64,000 bases of DNA from assembly GCA_902519695.1 (NCBI GenBank), contig CABYKN010000001.1, positions 1-64,000 on the forward strand. Reading direction: 5' to 3'. Of this stretch, positions 33,227-42,087 are shown piece after piece. Numbering within the stretch: the stretch's first letter is position 1; every line of letters starts with the position of its first letter. The notes under the pieces were generated by a model that was not told the origin of the DNA, ran no database searches, and was given only the letters and a program-made list of their open reading frames with translations. The stretch comes from an uncultured Pelagibacteraceae bacterium (lineage in GTDB: Bacteria > Pseudomonadota > Alphaproteobacteria > Pelagibacterales > Pelagibacteraceae). A program made the position numbers and the translations under genes.

Positions 33227-34312
33227 ATGGCAAGTATTAAAATAGATAAAGTAAACAAGTTTTTTGGTAGCACACATGTGATCAAAGATGTTTCTCTTGA
33301 TATAAAAAGTGAGTCTTTCACAGTTCTGGTAGGCCCAAGCGGATGTGGTAAATCAACAATCTTAAGAATGATTGCTGGTTTAGAAGAAATTAACTCTGGC
33401 ACAATATCTATTGATGATAAAGTTGTTAACGATCTGCCACCTAAGGAAAGAAATATTGCAATGGTATTTCAATCTTATGCTCTTTACCCCCATATGACAG
33501 TATTTGACAATATGGCCTTTGGTTTAAAAATTGAAAAAAAATCAAAAGAGGAGATAGAGCAAAGAGTAATGGAGGCTGCTAAAATCTTACAAATAGAAGA
33601 GTATCTTGAGAGAAAACCTAAACAATTATCTGGAGGACAACGTCAAAGAGTAGCAATAGGTAGAGCTATTACAAGAAAACCAAAAGTTTTCTTATTTGAT
33701 GAACCATTATCTAACTTAGATGCGGCTCTCAGAGTACAAATGAGAGTAGAATTGGCAAAATTACATGATCAACTTAATGCAACAATGATTTACGTAACTC
33801 ATGATCAAACTGAAGCCATGACACTTGCTAACGATATTGTTGTATTGGACCAAGGTATAGTTTCACAAAAGGGATCACCAATGAACTTATATAATAACCC
33901 GGATAATTTATTTGTTGGAGGTTTTATCGGATCTCCAAAAATGAATTTTATAGATAGTAAAATTTTAAGCAAAAGTTCAAAAAGTTCTGAAGTAGATATA
34001 ATGGGGACTGGAAAGTTAAGTGTACCAAAAATTTCCGAAAATATTATAGAAGGCGAAAGTATAAAAATTGGAATAAGACCAGAGCATTTGATATTAAATG
34101 CAAAAACAGATTCATTATGGGAAAGTAAAGTCTTCGTTGTAGAAAAATTAGGGTCAGGAACATACTTATATTTAGAGAAAGAGGGAGATCCTCTTGTTGT
34201 ACAAACTGATGGGGACACGAATATTAAAGTAGGTGATACAGTCAAAATAGGTTTTGATCCATTTCGTTGTCATTTATTTGATAATAAAGGTATTTCTTTT
34301 AAAAATTCATAA
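33227..34312 (+). CDS. Sugar/osmolyte ABC transporter ATPase (UgpC/MalK type)
   Basis: A 361-aa ABC ATPase. Walker A GPSGCGKST lies at about residues 36-44, the signature LSGGQRQRVAIGR near 134-146, Walker B VFLFDEPLSNLDA follows, and a C-terminal TOBE/MalK regulatory domain spans about 240-361 (IKIGIRPEHL). The MalK/UgpC group serves carbohydrate and polyol importers. The next genes encode the matching binding protein and both permeases, so the system appears complete. Its ATG is 2 bp after the GpsA-like gene. Confidence 0.9.
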   Translation: MASIKIDKVNKFFGSTHVIKDVSLDIKSESFTVLVGPSGCGKSTILRMIAGLEEINSGTISIDDKVVNDLPPKERNIAMVFQSYALYPHMTVFDNMAFGLKIEKKSKEEIEQRVMEAAKILQIEEYLERKPKQLSGGQRQRVAIGRAITRKPKVFLFDEPLSNLDAALRVQMRVELAKLHDQLNATMIYVTHDQTEAMTLANDIVVLDQGIVSQKGSPMNLYNNPDNLFVGGFIGSPKMNFIDSKILSKSSKSSEVDIMGTGKLSVPKISENIIEGESIKIGIRPEHLILNAKTDSLWESKVFVVEKLGSGTYLYLEKEGDPLVVQTDGDTNIKVGDTVKIGFDPFRCHLFDNKGISFKNS

Positions 34313-34427
34313 ATCAATCTCAGGTAGTATTTTATTTTAAATACCTAATGTTCTTCATTTAAATTTAAACTTTCATTTAGTGTACATTTTTAATATCTTT
34401 AATAAACATGAAACAAGAGGGGAATGT

Positions 34428-35756
34428 ATGTTTAAAAATATATTAATAACAATCTCTGCGATAGCTTTTGTTTTTAATTCAATTGCATTTGCAGATATCA
34501 AATTTTGGACGACAGAAACTCAACCAGCAAGAATGGCTAAGCAAGAAGAGATGGCTAAAGCGTTTGAAGCTAAATCTGGTATTGGGGTTGAAGTTATTCC
34601 TATTGATGAAAAAGATCTAGGAACAAGAGCCACAGCTGCAGCGGCAGCGGGAGATCTTCCTGATGTAATTTATCATACACTACAGTATGTATTGCCATGG
34701 GCTGAAGCAGGAATTTTAGACGTTGATGCAAATAATGATGTAGTCAATTCACTTGGTAAAAAAACTTTTGCGCCGGGTGCTTTAAATATGGCTAAAAAGG
34801 GAGGTAAAATTGCAGCAGTCCCTGTTGATGGATGGACACAAATGGTCGTTTATAGAAAAGATTTATTTGAAAAAGCTGGTTTAGAACCACCAACAACTTA
34901 TGCAAACATTGTGAAAGCAATAGATACTTTATCAAGTAATGATATGTTTGGATTTGTTGCGGCAACTAAAACTGATGAAAATTTTATGAGTCAAGTTTTG
35001 GAACATGTAATGCTTGCAAATGGAGTAAACATAGTGAAAAAGGGTGGAACAAAAAAACAAGGTTTAGCTTTAAAAAGATCTTTAGAATTTTATAAAAAAT
35101 TAGCTAAAGCTAGTCCCCCAGGTGAACTTTATTGGAAACAATCAAGAGAACTTTATTTTGCAGGTAAAACTCCAATGATAATATGGTCACCATTTATTAT
35201 GGATGAATTAGCTGGTTTAAGAGATTCAGCTCCACCAACAATTAATAGTGATCCTACATCTCCAGAATTGGCATCTAAAACTGGTTTTATTACTAATTTT
35301 AGTGGACCAAATAATAAAAAAGGTGCTGCTTGGGCAGATGTTAGATATTTTGGAATAACTGCAGATGCAGATACTGATGAAGCTAAACAGTTTATTCTTT
35401 ATTCAATGGATGAGGGATACACAAGTACTTTATCTATAGCGCCAGAAGGTAAGTTCCCTGTCAGAAGAGGTAACGCAAGTGATCCAAATGCATTTACAGC
35501 AGCTTGGAGTAAACTACCTGTTGGAGTTGATAGAAAAGCTCCTTTAACAGATCTATATTCAGCAGATGTAATTAACAATATCGTTGCTGGTTTAGATACC
35601 GCTAACAGATGGGGTGTAAAAGAAGGTGAATTATCGAGAGCATCTAAAATTATCAACAATAAATTTATAAATAGAATCACTAGACAATATATTGATGATC
35701 AATTGACAGTTGATCAGGCAGTAGATGAAATTAATACTGTGCTAGCTAGTTTCTAG
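34428..35756 (+). CDS. Carbohydrate ABC transporter substrate-binding protein
   Basis: A 442-aa extracellular solute-binding protein of the family-1 (maltose/glycerol-3-phosphate type) group with a signal peptide (residues 1-22, ending AFA). The mature protein begins DIKFWTTETQPARMAKQEEMAKAF, a typical cluster B start, with SPFIMDELAG and YSMDEGYTSTLSIAPEGKFPVRRG segments in the second lobe. I chose the ATG at 34428, preceded by GAGGGG, rather than an upstream in-frame codon that would put 16 polar residues before the signal peptide. A terminator-like hairpin follows its stop. The ligand is inferred from the hydrolase in the operon. Confidence 0.88.
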   Translation: MFKNILITISAIAFVFNSIAFADIKFWTTETQPARMAKQEEMAKAFEAKSGIGVEVIPIDEKDLGTRATAAAAAGDLPDVIYHTLQYVLPWAEAGILDVDANNDVVNSLGKKTFAPGALNMAKKGGKIAAVPVDGWTQMVVYRKDLFEKAGLEPPTTYANIVKAIDTLSSNDMFGFVAATKTDENFMSQVLEHVMLANGVNIVKKGGTKKQGLALKRSLEFYKKLAKASPPGELYWKQSRELYFAGKTPMIIWSPFIMDELAGLRDSAPPTINSDPTSPELASKTGFITNFSGPNNKKGAAWADVRYFGITADADTDEAKQFILYSMDEGYTSTLSIAPEGKFPVRRGNASDPNAFTAAWSKLPVGVDRKAPLTDLYSADVINNIVAGLDTANRWGVKEGELSRASKIINNKFINRITRQYIDDQLTVDQAVDEINTVLASF

Positions 35757-35776
35757 TAATTTAAATTATTAAAAAA

Positions 35777-35807
35777 AGCGGATAATATTAATTATCCGCT
35801 TTTTTTT
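35777..35807 (+). terminator. Hairpin with T-run between binding-protein and permease genes
   Basis: A perfect 10-bp stem (AGCGGATAAT pairing with ATTATCCGCT, loop ATTA), flanked by seven A before it and eight T after it, lies 20 bases after the binding-protein stop. The ATG of the permease follows the last T directly. It would end most transcripts, raising binding protein over permease levels. Confidence 0.85.
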
Positions 35808-37067
35808 ATGAGTACAAAACTTGCAAAAATTGAAAAAAGAACAGCCTATCTTTTAATATTACCATCGGTTCTTTTAGTATTTTCTATAATTTTATTTCCG
35901 ATATTTTCCAACATTTGGATCAGCTTTAAAAATGTAGAGCTTAAAGATTTAAGAATTCCTGAACCAAGAGCAAAAAAATTAGTAAAATCAATTAAAGATA
36001 ATCCAAATAAAATAAAAATAATTTATAAATTAAGAAATAGCTCTCTTACACAAGAAATAACTAATGTAAAATTTAAAGATAAATATCCAGATAATATCAA
36101 ACCAATAAATCTAGATAAAAGATGTGAATTTAAGCAAAAGTTACTTCAGTGTGAGTTAGGTAATTGGCCAAAAAAATATCGAGAAAATTTAGAAATAGTA
36201 TTTCAAAATACTAGTAATCAAGAAATTTCTAAGAAGAAACTAAAATCTTATAAACCTAAACTATCAGGTAAGTCACAAAATATATTATTAACTTATGAAT
36301 TTACATTAAATAATTTCAAAAAAGTAATTAAAGACATAGCGTTTATAGATTTATTATCAACAACTTTTTATTACACTTTTTTTGGAACCATAGGTGCAAT
36401 AGTTTTTGGAATTTTGGCTGCACAAATGGTAAATCAAAAATTTTTTGGAAGAACATTTATGAGAAGTGTTCTTTTATTCCCCTATGTTGCTCCAGTTGTT
36501 GCCCTTGCTTATACCTGGGAACTCTTACTTGATCCAACAAGTGGAACTTTAAATAATTTGTTAATTAATTATCAAATTATTGATGGACCAATAAATTTGC
36601 TAGGACAAAAATATGTAACTTTAAACATACTTGGTTTAGATTTTAAATTGAGGCTAGCATTAACTACTGTAATTATTTTTGAAATTTGGAGATATTTTCC
36701 TCTGGCATTTTTATTTATTCTTGCTCGTCTTCAGGCAGTTCCAAAAGAACTATATGAAGCAGCTGATGTTGATGGCGCAAATCCTATTCAAAAATTTCTT
36801 AACATAACCTTACCCCAGATTTTAGCAGTGATTTCAATTTTATTTATGATTAGATTTATTTGGAATTTTAATAAATTTGAAGACATCTTTTTACTGACTG
36901 GAGGAGCATCAGGTACAAGAACATTGCCAATAAATGTATATCAACAAGGTTTTTCAATCGGAGATATTGGTATGGGTTCTGCTGTTTCTATTGTGATTGT
37001 AGTCTTTCTGTTAATTTTTATGTTTATCTATTTTAAACTTCTAGGAAAAAGAGCGGATGAAAATTAA
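35808..37067 (+). CDS. MalF-type ABC permease with extracytoplasmic DUF11-like insert
   Basis: A 419-aa permease. TM1 is at about residues 13-34, the core helices run from about 185 to 412, and the coupling motif is LQAVPKELYEAADVDGANPIQKF. Unusually, about 115 residues (45-160) are inserted between TM1 and TM2. They read as a beta-sandwich: KIIYKLRNSSLTQEITNVK, then KYPDNIKP, then a Cys106 to Cys115 pair and LEIVFQNTS, a pattern like the DUF11 repeat of surface proteins. The start codon follows the terminator T-run with no ribosome site visible. It overlaps the second permease gene by 11 bp. Confidence 0.85.
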   Translation: MSTKLAKIEKRTAYLLILPSVLLVFSIILFPIFSNIWISFKNVELKDLRIPEPRAKKLVKSIKDNPNKIKIIYKLRNSSLTQEITNVKFKDKYPDNIKPINLDKRCEFKQKLLQCELGNWPKKYRENLEIVFQNTSNQEISKKKLKSYKPKLSGKSQNILLTYEFTLNNFKKVIKDIAFIDLLSTTFYYTFFGTIGAIVFGILAAQMVNQKFFGRTFMRSVLLFPYVAPVVALAYTWELLLDPTSGTLNNLLINYQIIDGPINLLGQKYVTLNILGLDFKLRLALTTVIIFEIWRYFPLAFLFILARLQAVPKELYEAADVDGANPIQKFLNITLPQILAVISILFMIRFIWNFNKFEDIFLLTGGASGTRTLPINVYQQGFSIGDIGMGSAVSIVIVVFLLIFMFIYFKLLGKRADEN

Positions 37068-38250
37068 AAATATATTAACTTATTCCTTTATCTCATCATT
37101 ATTTTTGTTCTCATTAATTTGTATTTGGAAAATCTTAGTTACATTACAAGGAATTGAATTAACAAATTTTAACTTTAATAAATTATTTATCTTTGGAATA
37201 ATTCTTTGTGTAATAAATCTTTTAATTGGAAAAAAATTTAATTTAAATATCAAAATAATTTTACTTGCAATTCTATTTTCTATCTTTGATTATTTTACCT
37301 CAATAAATTTACCTATTTGGTATAGTCTTGGCGTATTTTTAATTTCGTTATTTTTTTTCAATAACATAAAAAACTACGACAAAAACTTTTTATTAAAAAA
37401 CCATTCGTCTCAAAAATTATTCTTTAATTTTTTAACATTATTTGGAATTACACTGTTCTCTTTTGTAATTCTTTTCCCTTTCTACATGATGTTAGTTACA
37501 AGCTTTAAAACTCAAGCATTATTATTATTAAACCCATTAGATTTTAGTATTAACTTCGCACAAGGATTGCCAGAGTTGTTCAAATCTTATTTTATAGTAT
37601 TCAAGGATTATAATTTTGGAAGATATATGCTAACAAGCACAATAGTCTCCTTAGGCACAGTCGTTATAACATTAATATTTGCAATCCCGGCTGCTTACGC
37701 GGTTGCAAGACTTAATTTCTTTGGAAAAAATTTTTTATCAACATCCATATTGATAATTTATTTGTTCCCAGCGATAGTTTTAGTGATACCTTTGTATACA
37801 ATTTTTAGTCAACTTGGTTTAAGAAATTCTATTGAGGGTTTGTTAATAGTTTATACAGCTACAACCTTACCTGTAGCGATTTATATGCTGCAAGGTTACT
37901 TTAAAAGTATACCAAAAGAATTAGAAGAAGCAGGGATAATTGATGGTCAAAATTGGCTTGGTATAATTTTTAAAATTATACTCCCACTTAGTTTACCTGC
38001 AATATCATCAGTAGCTTTGTATGTATTCATGATAGCTTGGAATGAATTTTTATTTTCATTAATGTTTTTAGACCGGCCAAATACATTTACATTATCAAGA
38101 GCTATTCAATTTCTGAATGTTGGAGCTGAAACACCTAGACAATATTTGATGGCAGGATCTGTAGTAGTAACTTTGCCTATTTTAATAATTTTTGTTTATT
38201 TTGAAAAATATTTAGTAAGTGGTCTTACTGCAGGAAGTGTTAAAGGATAA
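37057..38250 (+). CDS. MalG-type ABC permease with N-terminal membrane extension
   Basis: A 397-aa permease; MalG proteins are usually about 280 aa. The canonical part starts near residue 125 (FVILFPFYMMLVTSFK) and carries the coupling motif FKSIPKELEEAGIIDGQNWLGIIFKIILP near 272-300. The first ~115 residues add about four extra hydrophobic helices with no recognised domain. It overlaps the MalF-type gene by 11 bp and the hydrolase gene by 1 bp, so production is tightly coupled. The extension may contact the enlarged outer loop of the partner permease; that is inference. Confidence 0.85.
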   Translation: MKIKNILTYSFISSLFLFSLICIWKILVTLQGIELTNFNFNKLFIFGIILCVINLLIGKKFNLNIKIILLAILFSIFDYFTSINLPIWYSLGVFLISLFFFNNIKNYDKNFLLKNHSSQKLFFNFLTLFGITLFSFVILFPFYMMLVTSFKTQALLLLNPLDFSINFAQGLPELFKSYFIVFKDYNFGRYMLTSTIVSLGTVVITLIFAIPAAYAVARLNFFGKNFLSTSILIIYLFPAIVLVIPLYTIFSQLGLRNSIEGLLIVYTATTLPVAIYMLQGYFKSIPKELEEAGIIDGQNWLGIIFKIILPLSLPAISSVALYVFMIAWNEFLFSLMFLDRPNTFTLSRAIQFLNVGAETPRQYLMAGSVVVTLPILIIFVYFEKYLVSGLTAGSVKG

Positions 38251-39509
38251 TGCAAAATAAAGTAGAAGAGGCAAAAAAAATATTATTAGGTAACAGAAAA
38301 GATGGTTACACACTTCCTACTAATAACAAATTATATCCTGCTCAATGGAATTGGGACTCTGCTTTTATAGCACTTGGTTATTCATACTTTAATCTAGATT
38401 TTTCAATTACAGAAATTGAAACTTTGCTGAATGGTCAGTGGGACGATGGTATGATACCCCACATTCTTTTTCATGAAAAAGACACATCTTATTTTCCAAA
38501 TCACACTACTTGGCAATGTGGAAAAAATATTCCTTCATCTGGTATTACTCAGCCACCAGTTTTAGCTAGTATTTTGAGGAAAATTGTTGAAAAAAATCAA
38601 CTTAGTAATGAACAACATTCAAGAATTGTAAATATAATAACAAAAATTAAAAATTATCATGATTGGTTCATAAAATTCAGAGATCCTAATAAAACCGGCC
38701 TTGTATCGATATTACATCCTTGGGAGAGCGGGTATGATAATTCACCAATTTGGGACCAGCCAATGAGCAATATCAAAGTAGATAAAAACCTTAATTATAA
38801 AAGAAGAGATCTTGAAGTTTCAAATTCTGATGAGAGACCTTTAAAATCTGATTATGACAGATATGTAACTTTAAGAGATCAATTTAGGGATGTTCACTAC
38901 GATCCACATAAATTGTATGAGATCTCTGATTTTAATGTAGTAGATGTTGGATTTAATGCTTTATTTTTGAAAGCAAATAAAGATTTGCTTACCTTAGCTA
39001 AAATTTTTGATTTAAATTTTGATGATTTAAATAATTTTGTATTTAAAACCGAAAATGAAATATTAAAACTATATGATGATAATGTTAATGATTTTGTCTC
39101 AAAAGATATAAAAACTAATTTGAATATTGTTGTTCCATCGATAACAAATTATTTTACTCTTTTCGCAAATTTACAAGATGATGAATTAAATAAAAAAATT
39201 GTTAAGAATTTAAAAAATCATAATATTAATGACGATTACTATTTCTCAACAATAAAACCAAATCATCATTCATTTGAAGAAAAAAGATATTGGAGAGGTC
39301 CAATATGGATAAATTGTAACTGGTTAATTTATCAAGGACTTATTAAAAAAGAGCCAGAATATGCAAATGAAATCAAAAAAAAAACATTAGAATTAATTGA
39401 AGAAAAAGGTTTTCATGAATATTACAGTTATAAAGATGGATCGGTTATGGGTGCAAATAATTTCTCATGGAGCGCAGCTTTATATTTAGACTTAATTTTA
39501 GAAAATTAG
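38250..39509 (+). CDS. Glucosylglycerate/mannosylglycerate hydrolase-like GH63 enzyme
   Basis: A 419-aa (alpha/alpha)6-barrel glycoside hydrolase without signal peptide, hence cytoplasmic. Conserved segments are QWNWDSAF (Asp36), the QWDDGMIPH loop, HPWESGYDNSP (Glu159, Asp163), YWRGPIWINCNW and GFHEYYSYKDGS with Glu390 near the end. The Asp in ESGxDNSP and the C-terminal Glu match the acid/base pair of bacterial glucosylglycerate and mannosylglycerate hydrolases, which release glycerate and a hexose. Placement after a sugar ABC importer suggests that the imported compatible solute is cleaved here. Glucosylglycerol or trehalose-like substrates remain possible. Confidence 0.75.
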   Translation: MQNKVEEAKKILLGNRKDGYTLPTNNKLYPAQWNWDSAFIALGYSYFNLDFSITEIETLLNGQWDDGMIPHILFHEKDTSYFPNHTTWQCGKNIPSSGITQPPVLASILRKIVEKNQLSNEQHSRIVNIITKIKNYHDWFIKFRDPNKTGLVSILHPWESGYDNSPIWDQPMSNIKVDKNLNYKRRDLEVSNSDERPLKSDYDRYVTLRDQFRDVHYDPHKLYEISDFNVVDVGFNALFLKANKDLLTLAKIFDLNFDDLNNFVFKTENEILKLYDDNVNDFVSKDIKTNLNIVVPSITNYFTLFANLQDDELNKKIVKNLKNHNINDDYYFSTIKPNHHSFEEKRYWRGPIWINCNWLIYQGLIKKEPEYANEIKKKTLELIEEKGFHEYYSYKDGSVMGANNFSWSAALYLDLILEN

Positions 39510-39518
39510 TTTAAATTT

Positions 39519-40853
39519 TTAGTTTTTATTTAGAAATGTTTCAGATGAATCGTCCATTGCTTTTGCCCAAGCTGTATGATGAACTGGAGCAACAGATCCA
39601 GTCACTGGGGATGAAAAAGATTTATTTCTATAAGTTGAAATATCCTCAACCTTATGATGCTCCCATTCTTTAAAATGTTTTCTGATTAATTCAAAATCTA
39701 TTTTTGGGTAATCTGACATTTCATATAATTCTTTTGTATATTCAGTTTGAAAATCAATCATCTGATCAGGATTTTCTAGTTTTTCTTCTAAAGCAACCCA
39801 TTTGTTAATATCTTTTTCAATATCCTCACCACTTGGCATATTTATCTTCCCCATTATAACATCTCTTGCGTACCAAGCTTGGCAATCAAACATATTAAAT
39901 GTGTGAAACTGGTCTTGCATTCCTAGATACAAAAGTTTGTGATTATCTTGCCAAACAATACCTTTGTATAATTTTGGGGGATAGAGTCTATTTCTTGTTT
40001 TAAGTTTTAGATTTTCTTCCAAGAAAGGAAAATGATGTAGGTAACCAGTACATAGTATTATTACATCTGCATCTTGTTCAGTGCCATCTTTAAAAATTGC
40101 TTTTTTTCCTTCTAATCTATCTAAATAAAATACTTCCTTCATTCCTTCAGGCCATTTAAAACCCATAGGATTATGCCTGTAGCCAATTGTTACACTTTTT
40201 GCTCCATATTTATTGCATTGAAGCGCAATATCCTCAGCGGAATAACTGCTTCCTAAAACTATAATATTTTTTCCTCTAAATTCTTCTGCATCTCTAAAAT
40301 CATGTGAGTGCATTATTCTTCCAGGAAATGAACTCATGCCTTTATATTCGGGTATAAAAGGAACTGAAAAATGACCAGTGGACACTACAACATAATCAAA
40401 ATGATCAGTTAAAATTTTATCATTTTCTTTATCTTGATAGCTAACTTCAAATTTATCTGATTTAAAAACTGTATTAACTACTCTTGTATTAAATTTAATT
40501 TTATTTCTTAAATTTCCTTTACTTACTCTACTCGTGATATAATCATAAAGTACTTCTCTAGGTGGGAAAGATGGAATTGGCTTACCAAAATGTTCATCAA
40601 AAGAATAATCTGCAAATTCAAGACACTCTTTAGGTCCGTTTGACCAAAGATATCTATACATGCTATTATGAACTGGATCTCCATATTGGTCAGATCCTGT
40701 TCTCCAGCTATAATTCCAAAGACCTCCCCAATCACTTTGTTTTTCAAAGCAAACTATTTCAGGTATTTTGTCTCCTTTTTTCTCGGCATGTTCAAAAGCC
40801 CTCAGTATTGATAAACCACAAGGTCCAGCACCAATTATAGCGACTTTAGTCAT
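39519..40853 (-). CDS. tmm: Trimethylamine monooxygenase
   Basis: A 444-aa flavin monooxygenase oxidising trimethylamine to TMAO with NADPH and oxygen. GAGPCG (residues 8-13) binds FAD, GSSYSAEDIA (201-210) binds NADPH, and FPGRIMHSHDF (176-186) is the FMO identifying motif. The blocks DWGGLWNYSWRTG, MYRYLWSNGPKECLEFADY and DEHFGKPI are characteristic of bacterial Tmm. A perfect TATAAT box lies about 25-30 bases upstream on the minus strand and an AGAGGAAAA site precedes the ATG. It stands convergent to the hydrolase operon and divergent from the alcohol dehydrogenase, away from tdm but in the same locus. Tmm can also oxidise DMS. Confidence 0.94.
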   Translation of the reverse strand: MTKVAIIGAGPCGLSILRAFEHAEKKGDKIPEIVCFEKQSDWGGLWNYSWRTGSDQYGDPVHNSMYRYLWSNGPKECLEFADYSFDEHFGKPIPSFPPREVLYDYITSRVSKGNLRNKIKFNTRVVNTVFKSDKFEVSYQDKENDKILTDHFDYVVVSTGHFSVPFIPEYKGMSSFPGRIMHSHDFRDAEEFRGKNIIVLGSSYSAEDIALQCNKYGAKSVTIGYRHNPMGFKWPEGMKEVFYLDRLEGKKAIFKDGTEQDADVIILCTGYLHHFPFLEENLKLKTRNRLYPPKLYKGIVWQDNHKLLYLGMQDQFHTFNMFDCQAWYARDVIMGKINMPSGEDIEKDINKWVALEEKLENPDQMIDFQTEYTKELYEMSDYPKIDFELIRKHFKEWEHHKVEDISTYRNKSFSSPVTGSVAPVHHTAWAKAMDDSSETFLNKN

Positions 40854-40929
40854 GATAATTTTTCCTCTACAATTAAAATTATAAATATATTGTACTAAGA
40901 AAAATAGAAAAATTAAATATTATTTTAAT

Positions 40930-42087
40930 ATGAAAACTAATTGGAATTATCCTACTACAATTTGGGTTGGAGAGAACAGAATTCAAGATTTAGGCATGGC
41001 CTGTAAAAATTTGAAAATTGATAAACCATTATTTGTTACAGATAAGGATTTAATTAATCTAAAAATGGTTCAAGATATAATTAAAGATTTAAAAAAAACC
41101 CATAATCATCTTCAAGTTTTTTCAAATTTTTCAGGTAATCCTGTGGGTGAGAATGTGGAAGAGGGTGTAGGGGAGTTTAAGAAATTAGGTTGTGATGGAG
41201 TTATAGCATTTGGTGGTGGCAGCGGTCTTGATGTAGGTAAAGCTATTGCTTTTATGTCAGGACAGTCAAGATCAATATGGGATTTTGAAGATATAGGTGA
41301 TTATTGGAAAAGAGCAGATGAAACTAACATTGCACCTATTATTGCTGTACCCACTACAGCAGGGACAGGATCAGAAACTGGAAGAGCATCAGCTATAATC
41401 AATAAACAAACAGGTATAAAAAAAATTATTTTCCACCCGAAATTTTTACCTTCAATTGTAATTTTAGATCCTAATTTAACTTTAGATCTTTCTCCAAGAT
41501 TGACTGCAGCTACAGGTATGGATGCTTTGGCACACAATTTAGAAGCTTTTTGTGCACCAGGATTTCATCCGATGGCTGATGGAATTGCAATTGAAGGAAT
41601 GAAGTTAATCAAAAATTCATTAATTAAAGCAGTTAAGAACGGTAAAGATTTAAATGCTAGAGCAGAATTATTAGCTTCAGCTAGTATGGGTTCTACCGCT
41701 TTTCAAAAAGGGCTCGGTGCTATTCATTCTTTAAGCCACCCTATTAATGCACAATTTAATGTTCACCACGGTTTATCAAATGCTATCTTTATGCCCTATG
41801 TATTAACTTTTAACAAAGATATAATTGAAAAAAGGATAATTTCTATATGTGATTATCTCGAACTCGATAAAAGTTTTGATAGTTTTTTAAAGTGGATTTT
41901 AGAACTAAGAAAAGAATTAAATATACCTCATAAATTATCAGAAATTGTTGATGTAAATAAAATAAATTTAGAGCAGTTATCAGTTATGGCATTAGAAGAT
42001 CCTTCAACTTCTACCAATCCAAGGAAAATGAGTAAGGATGACATGAAAGCACTTTATGAACATAGTATTTCAGGTAAATTATTTTAA
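40930..42087 (+). CDS. Iron-containing (group III) alcohol dehydrogenase
   Basis: A 385-aa member of the Fe-ADH family. GGGSGLDVGKA (residues 95-105) binds NAD(P), and the metal ligands are Asp198 and His202 (GMDALAHNLEAF), His266 (GLGAIHSLSHP) and His280 (NVHHGLSN). Such enzymes reduce aldehydes or oxidise alcohols and diols; some work on formaldehyde or methanol. Its position, divergent from tmm and followed by a class I amidotransferase that overlaps by 1 base, suggests a role in the amine locus, but the substrate is unknown. Confidence 0.87.
   Translation: MKTNWNYPTTIWVGENRIQDLGMACKNLKIDKPLFVTDKDLINLKMVQDIIKDLKKTHNHLQVFSNFSGNPVGENVEEGVGEFKKLGCDGVIAFGGGSGLDVGKAIAFMSGQSRSIWDFEDIGDYWKRADETNIAPIIAVPTTAGTGSETGRASAIINKQTGIKKIIFHPKFLPSIVILDPNLTLDLSPRLTAATGMDALAHNLEAFCAPGFHPMADGIAIEGMKLIKNSLIKAVKNGKDLNARAELLASASMGSTAFQKGLGAIHSLSHPINAQFNVHHGLSNAIFMPYVLTFNKDIIEKRIISICDYLELDKSFDSFLKWILELRKELNIPHKLSEIVDVNKINLEQLSVMALEDPSTSTNPRKMSKDDMKALYEHSISGKLF

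Noticed and set aside
34380..34427. Upstream in-frame start for the sugar-binding protein
   Set aside because: It would place 16 polar residues in front of the signal peptide, and the GAGGGG site lies before the ATG at 34428.
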